A stretch of 5,164 bases of DNA, from NCBI GenBank assembly GCA_023424865.1, contig JAFADM010000117.1, forward strand, positions 1 through 5,164, given 5' to 3'. This document shows, in pieces, positions 1-4,750 of this stretch (within the stretch, counting starts at the first letter, position 1; each line of letters starts with the position of its first letter). The position numbers and the translations under genes are program-made. The notes beneath the pieces were generated by a model. It was not told the DNA's origin and searched no databases. It saw only the letters and a program-made list of their open reading frames with translations. The DNA is from Bacillota bacterium. Its GTDB lineage: Bacteria; Bacillota_A; Clostridia; DSM-8532.

Positions 1-116
1 CCGATAATCACACTGATTTTGTTACTCGGCAGAATTATGTCAATTTCATCAATAACCGTTTTTTTATCATATCCGGCAACAACCTTTTTTGCAGACAGTT
101 CATGTTCGTTCATCAT
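1..116 (-). CDS. ABC transporter ATP-binding protein, FecE/FhuC type (5' fragment)
   Basis: This is the beginning of the cytoplasmic ATPase that should power the importer encoded just upstream; the rest lies beyond position 1. The 38 complete codons read MMNEHELSAKKVVAGYDKK and onward, ending in SVII followed by the first two bases of a Gly codon (GG). That is where the Walker A loop (GPNGxGKST) begins in FecE/FhuC-type ATPases. The GY at residues 15-16 sits where the adenine-stacking A-loop aromatic is expected. I chose the ATG at 116-114 because its bases overlap the TGA stop of the permease (115-113) in an ATGA junction, and because a strong Shine-Dalgarno (AGGGGAGG, within 121-132) lies just upstream. 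A second ATG follows immediately at 113-111. Family and role come from this short N-terminus plus operon position. The catalytic Walker B, signature and switch motifs are outside the window. Confidence 0.85.
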   Translation of the reverse strand, partial: MMNEHELSAKKVVAGYDKKTVIDEIDIILPSNKISVII

Positions 117-1147
117 GCATTACCTCCCCTGCTATTGACACGCACCAGCAAAAACAGCATATACGGAGCACCTAATACGCCTGTAATAACGCCTGCCGGA
201 TACCTGGTCCCCAAAGCAAATTGCCCCACCAAATCGGCTGCCAGTACAAGAACGGCTCCCACAAGTCCGGCAGTCACCGCATTTACCCCGCCCTTCCCAA
301 TCAGGCGGGAGGCTATGGGGCCAGACAAAAAGGCAACGGAGGCAAGAGGACCTGTAATAGAGGTTGCAAACGCAACCAGAAATACTGCAGCAAAAATCAG
401 GGCCATATACATCACATTCACTTTTACACCCAGGGTAAGCGCGGCGGCATCCCCCATCTGCATGGCCTTAAGATGCCTGCTTAACACGGTGAGAATGACT
501 CCGGCAAGGACTACAACCACAAGCAAACCCGGAACCTGCTCCATCTTGACGCCATTCATACTTCCGTTAAGCCAGCGCAGGGCTGTGGCCACATCATACT
601 GGGCACCCTTTAACAAAATAAAGGATACAGCCGACCTCAGCATAGCCTGAATGCCTATCCCAATAAGAATCAGCCGTACTTTTGAAAAGTTTTTTCCCTG
701 GGACAACAGGTAAATAATACCGGCAACAATAAGCCCCGCTGCCAAAGCTATCAGCGACACCTTATTTCCGCTTATATTCAGCATCAGGATACAGAAAACA
801 GCAGCCGTACCGGATCCGGCGGTAACCCCTATAATATCGGGACTTGCCAAATCGTTTCTGAGTAAGGTTTGAAAGGTCCTGCCGGACATACCGAAAGCCA
901 TACCCGCCAGAATACCGATAAGCATTCTGGGAAGCCTCAGCGTTTTTATTGTAAATACCGCACCGCCCTGTTCCTCTCCTTTTAACACTCTTATGACAAC
1001 CTCGGGGGAGTAAACGGTATTACCATACAGAAGCATTATTACCGACAGAACAGCTATAAGAAAAAGCAAAACCAGTACTGTGACAATATGCCGCCTGCGC
1101 CTCTTTCGATAGCCCTGGAGAATAAATGTATTTATATGTGATGTCAT
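113..1147 (-). CDS. Iron-siderophore ABC transporter permease, FecCD family (second permease, FecD/FhuG-like)
   Basis: This 344-residue polytopic inner-membrane protein should form half of the permease channel for a ferric siderophore or related chelate. After a basic cytoplasmic start (RKRRRRH, residues 14-20) come repeated hydrophobic segments, as expected for the roughly ten-helix BtuC/FecCD fold. Family motifs in order are RLPRMLIGILAG at 71-82, LRNDLASPDIIGV at 96-108, RWLNGSMNG at 191-199, MGDAAALTLG at 231-240, and the C-terminal AGVITGVLGAPYMLFLL at 318-334. The ATPase-coupling loop reads GPLASVAFLSGPIASRL (266-282), with GP where many members have PH. The start overlaps the stop of the first permease (ATGA at 1147-1144), and the stop overlaps the ATPase start. 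The upstream SD-like AAGGTG is modest, which fits translational coupling. Length is normal for the family. The substrate cannot be named from sequence. Confidence 0.93.
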   Translation of the reverse strand: MTSHINTFILQGYRKRRRRHIVTVLVLLFLIAVLSVIMLLYGNTVYSPEVVIRVLKGEEQGGAVFTIKTLRLPRMLIGILAGMAFGMSGRTFQTLLRNDLASPDIIGVTAGSGTAAVFCILMLNISGNKVSLIALAAGLIVAGIIYLLSQGKNFSKVRLILIGIGIQAMLRSAVSFILLKGAQYDVATALRWLNGSMNGVKMEQVPGLLVVVVLAGVILTVLSRHLKAMQMGDAAALTLGVKVNVMYMALIFAAVFLVAFATSITGPLASVAFLSGPIASRLIGKGGVNAVTAGLVGAVLVLAADLVGQFALGTRYPAGVITGVLGAPYMLFLLVRVNSRGGNA

Positions 1148-2142
1148 ATGGCGTTCACCTTCGCCTTCCTTGCAATCATGATAAAGAACGGCGCACCTAA
1201 AAAGGCTGTTACTATTCCAACTTCCAGCTCACCAGGGCTTCCCAGCATACGCCCTATCACATCGGATACCGTCAAGAGGCAGGCTCCTCCGACGGCAGAC
1301 ATGGGAATGATATATTTTAAATCGGGCCCAAAAAGAAAACGCATGAGGTGAGGGATCATAAGTCCGACAAAACCGATAGGACCTGCCAACGCCGTTGTTG
1401 CTCCGCATAAAAGCACCCCTGCAAAAGCACCCAGGCCTCTGGTCCATTTAGCGCTGCTTCCAAGGCTTGCAGCCATCTCATCTCCCAGGGCAAGACAGTT
1501 CAGGTTGGGAATCAATAAAAGGGCGATAATAAAGCCTACAAGCAAATACGGCGCCACAACCAGGATATCCTTCCAGCCCGTACCGCTCATACTTCCTACC
1601 TGCCAAAACCGGAAAGCATCCATGACAATGGAATTGGGCAGCATTACCGTGCTGACCAGCGAGGCCAGCGCCATACTTGTGGCGGCTCCGGACAAAGCCA
1701 GCTTGATGGGGGTTATTTCGCCGCTTCCGATGGAGGCTATGGCATATACGAGGACAGCCGCCGCTCCACCGCCGATGAGAGCCAGCCAGATGTACTGCTC
1801 CGGCAGGTTGATGTTAAAAAAGGCAATCCCGCAGACCACAAACAGAGAAGCTCCGGTATTTACGCCCAGAACGCTTGGGTCTGCAATGGGATTTCTCGTG
1901 ATAGACTGCATAAGGGCACCCGATACTCCGAGTGCCCCTCCTGCTATCATACCAAAAATCATTCTTGGAATTCTTGCCTGTACCACACGTACCGTGAAGG
2001 AATCCCCATTGGATCCCATAAGTGCCTCAATCACCTCAAAAAAAGGAATGGACCGTGATCCTACCATCAGTGAAAGAAGTGCACACAGTACGAGGCCTAT
2101 TAAGCTAGCCATAATGATAATACTTTTTTTTGGTTTTCTCAT
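1144..2142 (-). CDS. Iron-siderophore ABC transporter permease, FecCD family (first permease, FecC/FepD-like)
   Basis: This 332-residue integral membrane protein is the other half of the permease heterodimer. It has a basic N-terminus (MRKPKKS) and multiple hydrophobic helices. The classic FecCD landmarks are RIPRMIFGMIAGGALGVSG at 57-75, TRNPIADPSVLGV at 82-94, WQVGS at 180-184, ALGDEMAASLG at 218-228, and PGELEVGIVTAFLGAPFF at 303-320. The coupling-helix motif GPIGFVGLMIPHLMR (254-268) is canonical, unlike the altered version in the second permease. The ATG at 2142-2140 overlaps the TGA of the binding-protein gene. A short SD (AAGGT, 2146-2150) lies only about 4 nt away, so re-initiation by ribosomes finishing the upstream gene is likely. 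Length is normal and no key motif is missing. The substrate is an iron chelate by family and context, but heme or cobalamin importers share this fold, so specificity is inferred. Confidence 0.94.
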   Translation of the reverse strand: MRKPKKSIIIMASLIGLVLCALLSLMVGSRSIPFFEVIEALMGSNGDSFTVRVVQARIPRMIFGMIAGGALGVSGALMQSITRNPIADPSVLGVNTGASLFVVCGIAFFNINLPEQYIWLALIGGGAAAVLVYAIASIGSGEITPIKLALSGAATSMALASLVSTVMLPNSIVMDAFRFWQVGSMSGTGWKDILVVAPYLLVGFIIALLLIPNLNCLALGDEMAASLGSSAKWTRGLGAFAGVLLCGATTALAGPIGFVGLMIPHLMRFLFGPDLKYIIPMSAVGGACLLTVSDVIGRMLGSPGELEVGIVTAFLGAPFFIMIARKAKVNAI

Positions 2143-3224
2143 TTTACCTTTTCTGCTGCCTCGTTTAATAATGCAAGATACTCGTCAATGGTTGCGGGAA
2201 TGGATAATACCGAAGGCGTACTGGAGGCGGTAAGAGCGGTAGTGGGATCCAGCATGACCACAGCGCCGTTGGCAACGGCCGGAATCTGTCCTACCAGAGA
2301 ATCCGCCTGCAGGACCTTAAGCACGGATTCATCGCCGTAGGTTATAATAATGTCGATATCGTCCAAAACATCAATATTCTCAGCACTTATGGTAACGGTA
2401 AAGGCGCTCTTGTCCTCTGCCAGCTGCATGACGCTGTCGGGGAAGCCAAGACCTAAATCATTGAGATAAGAGGCGCGGGGATCCGCAGTCAGGTAAATAT
2501 AAAACTTGCCCAGGTCGGAGGCGTTGAAATAGAAGAACGCAGCCGTCTTGCCTTCCAGGCTTTTATATTCCTTTAATTTACCGGCGATAAGCTCTTCCGT
2601 TTCGGAAATCAGCTTCTCTGCTTCCGCTTCCATCCCCATGCCCTTGGCGTTCATGAGGGTCTGCTGACGCCAATAGGTCTGCCATGCGTATTCGGGGTAG
2701 GCAATAACAGGAGCTATCTGGCTTAACAGCTCATACTCTTCCGGAGTCATTCCGGAATAGGCCGCTAAAATAACATCCGGGTCGGCGTCACTAATGGCTT
2801 CGTAATCCAAACCGTCGGTATCATCAAACACTGCGGGCTTATCCACGCCAAGCTCTTTGTATTTGGCTGCCGTCCACGGAAGAAGACCGTTTTCATCTAC
2901 CGCACCAAAGTTGGCCTTGGAAACCCCGGCCGGAATAACCCCCAGAGCCAGAGGCACGTCCTGATTGCCCCAGGAAATGGTTACAACGCGCTCCGGTTTG
3001 CTTTCAATAACGGTTTCTCCCAAAGCATGAGTAATTGTTATGGGATATGTAACAGACGCTTCATTAGAGGGTTCTGCCGATGGTGTCCCGGAGGCTGTTT
3101 CAGATGCAACGGGTGTTTCCGCCCCAGGTGTTTTTTCACTTACCACTTGATTATTGCCGCAAGCCGTGAGCAGAGCCGTAGCTGTAAAAAGTGCCGCAAG
3201 GCTTAATTTCGTTCTTTTTCGCAT
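2139..3224 (-). CDS. Iron-siderophore ABC transporter substrate-binding lipoprotein (FecB/FepB-type periplasmic-binding fold)
   Basis: This 361-residue protein should be anchored to the outer face of the membrane, where it captures the ferric chelate and delivers it to the permease. The N-terminus is a lipoprotein signal: basic MRKRTK, a hydrophobic stretch, and the lipobox LTAC with the lipidated Cys at residue 22. A low-complexity Ser/Thr/Pro/Glu/Ala linker (about 23-58) then spaces the domain from the membrane. The class III (helical-linker) binding domain runs from about 59 to 352, with KPERVVTISWGNQDVPLALGVIPAGV (76-101), YEAISDADPDVILAAYSGM (141-159), AWQTYWRQQT (180-189) and DIDIIITYGDES (289-300). 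This pattern is that of siderophore-type members rather than heme or B12 binders. The start at 3224 is supported by AAGGGAGA eight nt upstream. It is the first gene of the operon, directly behind a consensus promoter, and its TGA overlaps the first permease start. The exact ligand is unknown. Confidence 0.94.
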   Translation of the reverse strand: MRKRTKLSLAALFTATALLTACGNNQVVSEKTPGAETPVASETASGTPSAEPSNEASVTYPITITHALGETVIESKPERVVTISWGNQDVPLALGVIPAGVSKANFGAVDENGLLPWTAAKYKELGVDKPAVFDDTDGLDYEAISDADPDVILAAYSGMTPEEYELLSQIAPVIAYPEYAWQTYWRQQTLMNAKGMGMEAEAEKLISETEELIAGKLKEYKSLEGKTAAFFYFNASDLGKFYIYLTADPRASYLNDLGLGFPDSVMQLAEDKSAFTVTISAENIDVLDDIDIIITYGDESVLKVLQADSLVGQIPAVANGAVVMLDPTTALTASSTPSVLSIPATIDEYLALLNEAAEKVK

Positions 3225-3233
3225 TATTTTATT

Positions 3234-3240
3234 CTCCCTT
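3234..3240 (-). promoter_or_regulatory. Ribosome binding site of the binding-protein gene
   Basis: On the minus strand AAGGGAG lies nine nt before the ATG at 3224-3222. It fixes this start and is the strongest SD between the promoter and the first gene of the importer operon. Confidence 0.8.
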
Positions 3241-3248
3241 ATAAAATG

Positions 3249-3290
3249 TAATCCATCCTCAGTTAGACAACCCTAACTAAGAATGGATTA
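3249..3290 (-). promoter_or_regulatory. 42-bp inverted repeat overlapping the -10 box and start site: candidate metal-responsive operator
   Basis: Two 18-bp arms (3249-3266 and 3273-3290) flank a 6-bp centre. Sixteen of 18 positions are complementary, and the other two would be G:U pairs in the minus-strand RNA. The outer end contains four bases of the TATAAT box and the inner arms cover the predicted start site. The inner core on the minus strand is TTAGTTAG, six bases, then CTAACTGA. This resembles half-sites of DtxR/IdeR-type iron boxes (TTAGGTTAG / CTAACCTAA), but each half is one base shorter and the spacing is wider. It is not a recognisable Fur box. A repressor bound here would block polymerase. 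Because transcription should begin inside the repeat, only the inner part can fold as an RNA hairpin. Operator function is inferred from geometry. Confidence 0.65.
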
Positions 3291-3315
3291 TACTTCATGC
3301 CATAAAACATGTCAA
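3287..3315 (-). promoter_or_regulatory. Sigma-A-type promoter of the iron importer operon
   Basis: On the minus strand a perfect -35 hexamer TTGACA (3315-3310) is followed, after exactly 17 bp, by a perfect -10 hexamer TATAAT (3292-3287). The expected start site is near 3280, giving a leader of about 55 nt. A promoter this close to consensus would be strong by default, which implies that repression limits its output. The overlapping inverted repeat described separately is the obvious candidate operator. AT-rich CTAAAA repeats lie just upstream and could act as an UP element. Confidence 0.85.
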
Positions 3316-3347
3316 CTAAAAACTAAAATCAGCTAAAATATTTTTAG
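3316..3347. repeat. Cluster of CTAAAA repeats upstream of the importer promoter
   Basis: On the plus strand CTAAAA occurs at 3316-3321, 3323-3328 and 3333-3338, followed by the inverted copy TTTTAG at 3342-3347. The last two face each other around a 3-bp centre. The cluster abuts the -35 box of the importer promoter, so it could be an activator site or an AT-rich UP element. Neither role can be shown from sequence alone. Confidence 0.4.
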
Positions 3348-3360
3348 TCAATTTGTTTCT

Positions 3361-3388
3361 GACAGGCTTTTTATAAAGAAAAGCTGTC
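3361..3388. other. Weak hairpin overlapping the regulator stop codon
   Basis: GACAG at 3361-3365 pairs with CTGTC at 3384-3388. The stem continues through GCTTTT and AAAAG with a single bulged base, around a short AT loop. It contains the TAA stop of the LacI-type gene (3373-3371). Neither side is followed by a run of T, so it is a poor intrinsic terminator. It may slow polymerase or protect a 3' end, and read-through into the importer operon remains possible. Confidence 0.35.
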
Positions 3389-4393
3389 ATGCAGGAGCAG
3401 ATCAGAGGAGCAGGTATAATGCAGGATTTCCCCACCTTCGCCGTCGGCGAGGCGGAGGGCGACGTCAAAGGCTTTTATTGTGATTTCGTCAATCGGCCGG
3501 GCTATCATGGACAGGGACGGGATATAGTTTACAATGTGATCCGCATCGCCGGAGGAACCAAAGCAAAACAATTCAGCATTTTTAGGTATAAAAAAATGAT
3601 TCCGGGCCAAAAGGGGTATTGCACCAAAGGCCAGGGTGCTGTTCATGCATATGATTATCTCCGGTTTATTTTCCATGTTTAGAATATGCCGCGCCGCAAT
3701 GGCCCCTCCTATCATGGTGTTTTCTGTGGCAATGAAAACCTCTTCCGGAAGGTGGATTCCGTTTTTTTCACAACATCGTACAAGCATATTCAAATACTCT
3801 TCGTCATGCTGCCTGTTCTCGCTTCCCGAAAGAACAATGATCTCTTTATAGCCTTTGGCTGCAATCATTTTTACCGCCTGGGCAATTGCCTGATCCGCCA
3901 GGTAGGATACACTGGAATACTTGGTGCTTGCGTGATTATAGATCACAAATGGCGAATGGCCTTCACGGCTTTCCAGATTTTTCAGATCACTCTCACTTTC
4001 CAAGCCTACTACCGCAGAATCATAAGCCGACAGCTGGGTTCTGTCAATTTTATCCAACAGCTGACCTTTGTCATAAGGACATAGCAAAATATTATAATCG
4101 CGTCCTGTCTGTTTCCTGTGCTTGTTTATGCTGGAATTTATAACATTCATATCCATCCAGACCGAATCCACAGGGATAAAAAAAGCAATTGTGGGCTGCC
4201 ATGCTCTTACTGTGGTTGCCCCGGTTTCTGCGGCAGAGGTATTCATCTTATACCCCAGTTGTTTTGCCGCCTTAACAACCTTCAAGGCGGTACTGTCCGC
4301 CACCTTATGCTCTTTTGCTGTTCCATTCAATACAAAACTTACTGTTGACAGAGACACTCCCGCAAGTTTTGCAACATCTTTCATAACAGCCAT
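3371..4393 (-). CDS. Divergent LacI/GalR-family transcriptional regulator
   Basis: This 340-residue protein should be a dimeric DNA-binding repressor or activator. Residues 4-23 form the LacI-type helix-turn-helix (MKDVAKLAGVSLSTVSFVLNG). Helix three follows up to LGYKMN at 47-51. The rest has the two-lobed periplasmic-binding-like fold, recognisable from QPTIAFFIP at 66-74, SAYDSAVVG at 122-130, IAAKGYKEIIVLSG at 177-190, EIIICMNSTLAFGA at 245-258 and AELFCFGSSGD at 273-283. The hinge and pocket are unusual. The segment after LGY reads MNTSAAETGATT, without the leucine that normally inserts into the operator minor groove, and the usual ND in the effector lobe is NS (251-252). The ATG at 4393 is chosen because GGAGGT lies eight nt upstream. 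The gene precedes the iron operon on the same strand and diverges from a plus-strand gene. Its target and ligand are unknown. Confidence 0.88.
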   Translation of the reverse strand: MAVMKDVAKLAGVSLSTVSFVLNGTAKEHKVADSTALKVVKAAKQLGYKMNTSAAETGATTVRAWQPTIAFFIPVDSVWMDMNVINSSINKHRKQTGRDYNILLCPYDKGQLLDKIDRTQLSAYDSAVVGLESESDLKNLESREGHSPFVIYNHASTKYSSVSYLADQAIAQAVKMIAAKGYKEIIVLSGSENRQHDEEYLNMLVRCCEKNGIHLPEEVFIATENTMIGGAIAARHILNMENKPEIIICMNSTLAFGAIPLLARNHFFIPKNAELFCFGSSGDADHIVNYIPSLSMIARPIDEITIKAFDVALRLADGEGGEILHYTCSSDLLLHDSFSL

Positions 4394-4401
4394 GCTGCCG
4401 T

Positions 4402-4407
4402 ACCTCC
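4402..4407 (-). promoter_or_regulatory. Ribosome binding site of the LacI-family gene
   Basis: On the minus strand GGAGGT ends eight nt before the ATG at 4393-4391. This supports that start over the in-frame ATG three codons later at 4384-4382. Confidence 0.8.
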
Positions 4408-4436
4408 ACGTCTATCCTGAAAATTGATTTATTTGC

Positions 4437-4451
4437 TTATCTTTTAGATAA
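4437..4451. promoter_or_regulatory. Perfect 15-bp inverted repeat at the regulator start site: candidate operator
   Basis: TTATCT (4437-4442) and AGATAA (4446-4451) are perfectly complementary around a 3-bp centre. The repeat touches the candidate -10 box and covers the predicted start site (about 4444) of the LacI-family gene, a common place for an autoregulatory operator. It lacks the central CG typical of many LacI-family operators, so the assignment is only positional. Confidence 0.45.
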
Positions 4452-4479
4452 ATATACCTACTTCAAAGTAAAAATTCAA
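4451..4479 (-). promoter_or_regulatory. Candidate sigma-A promoter of the LacI-family gene
   Basis: On the minus strand TTGAAT (4479-4474) and TATATT (4456-4451) are separated by 17 bp. The -35 matches consensus at four of six positions and the -10 at five of six. Start would be near 4444, giving a leader of about 50 nt. A short dyad TACTT-CA-AAGTA (4459-4470) lies between the two boxes. Confidence 0.55.
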
Positions 4480-4482
4480 TTC

Positions 4483-4514
4483 ATGCTTAAAAAAACTAAA
4501 CTTTTTTTAAGTAT
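4483..4514. repeat. AT-rich inverted repeat (A7/T7 arms) in the divergent intergenic region
   Basis: CTTAAAAAAA at 4486-4495 and TTTTTTTAAG at 4502-4511 are perfect complements around a 6-bp centre. Beyond one G-T position the arms extend to 4483 and 4514. The element sits a few bases upstream of the regulator's candidate -35 box. Its A- and T-tracts could bend DNA or serve as an UP element. The stem has almost no G:C pairs, so it is not a normal terminator. Confidence 0.55.
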
Positions 4515-4617
4515 CTTGCCAAGAAATAAAAATCAACAAGGCAGGCTTCAGGCTGAACTTTTACCAAAGATTTTTCCCCATTAGCAAACCAAGTCAACTG
4601 CAATATTATATATGGAC

Positions 4618-4640
4618 GATTGCTTATCCCGCCAGCAATC
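4618..4640. repeat. Inverted repeat with 7-bp arms and 9-nt loop
   Basis: GATTGCT at 4618-4624 pairs perfectly with AGCAATC at 4634-4640. On the plus strand it is followed by TTT and, eight bases later, TTTTT, so it might be a weak terminator for leftward-origin transcripts. No plus-strand gene precedes it, so a protein-binding site is equally possible. It lies about 45 bp before the candidate -35 element of the right-hand gene. Confidence 0.4.
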
Positions 4641-4686
4641 TTTCAACAGCTTTTTACATTCCATGTGTTTTTTTGTAATTAAACAT

Positions 4687-4714
4687 AACAAAAATCATTA
4701 TTTGTCATAACCTA
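4687..4714 (+). promoter_or_regulatory. Candidate sigma-K (mother-cell sporulation) promoter
   Basis: AACA at 4687-4690 contains the AC core of the sigma-K -35 element. Exactly 16 bp separate that AC from CATAACCTA at 4706-4714, which fits the sigma-K -10 pattern CATAnnnTA. The expected start is near 4721, giving a leader of about 30 nt to the ATG at 4751. A sigma-E reading (ATA at 4685-4687, 18 bp to CATA) fits less well. The motifs are short and the region is AT-rich, so a chance match is possible. The spore-surface-type product makes the assignment more credible. Confidence 0.45.
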
Positions 4715-4737
4715 ATATAAGGACATAAAATGATTAC

Positions 4738-4744
4738 AAAGGAG
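4738..4744 (+). promoter_or_regulatory. Ribosome binding site deciding the start of the right-hand gene
   Basis: AAAGGAG ends six nt before the ATG at 4751. A second in-frame ATG at 4730 has its own weaker AAGGA (4719-4723). If the sigma-K-like promoter is right, transcription would begin too late to include that SD, which favours 4751. Confidence 0.75.
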
Positions 4745-4750
4745 ATACGT

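Noticed and set aside
102..650. Plus-strand open frame of 182 codons opposite the second permease
   Set aside because: It lies antisense inside a well-supported FecCD gene, is rich in Thr/Ala/Pro as expected of a shadow frame, and shows no family resemblance or convincing SD.
1505..2233. Plus-strand open frame of 242 codons opposite the first permease
   Set aside because: It is fully antisense to a gene with all family motifs, crosses an operon junction, and its composition is that of a complementary-strand shadow.
3249..3290. Fur box, riboswitch or intrinsic terminator reading of the inverted repeat before the importer
   Set aside because: It does not resemble the GATAATGATAATCATTATC pattern. 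The predicted start site falls inside it, so most of the 5' arm is not transcribed, and no T-run follows.
3389..4427. Several plus-strand frames of 71-132 codons opposite the LacI-family gene
   Set aside because: They overlap one another in different frames, lack recognisable domains, and are explained by the coding strand beneath them.
4483..4514. Intrinsic terminator
   Set aside because: The stem is almost entirely A:T with no GC-rich part, and no gene ends nearby on either strand.
4730..4750. Earlier start codon (ATG at 4730) for the right-hand gene
   Set aside because: It is in frame and has a weak AAGGA upstream, but the ATG at 4751 has a better SD, and the candidate promoter would start transcription at or after the upstream SD. 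It is kept only as an alternative.
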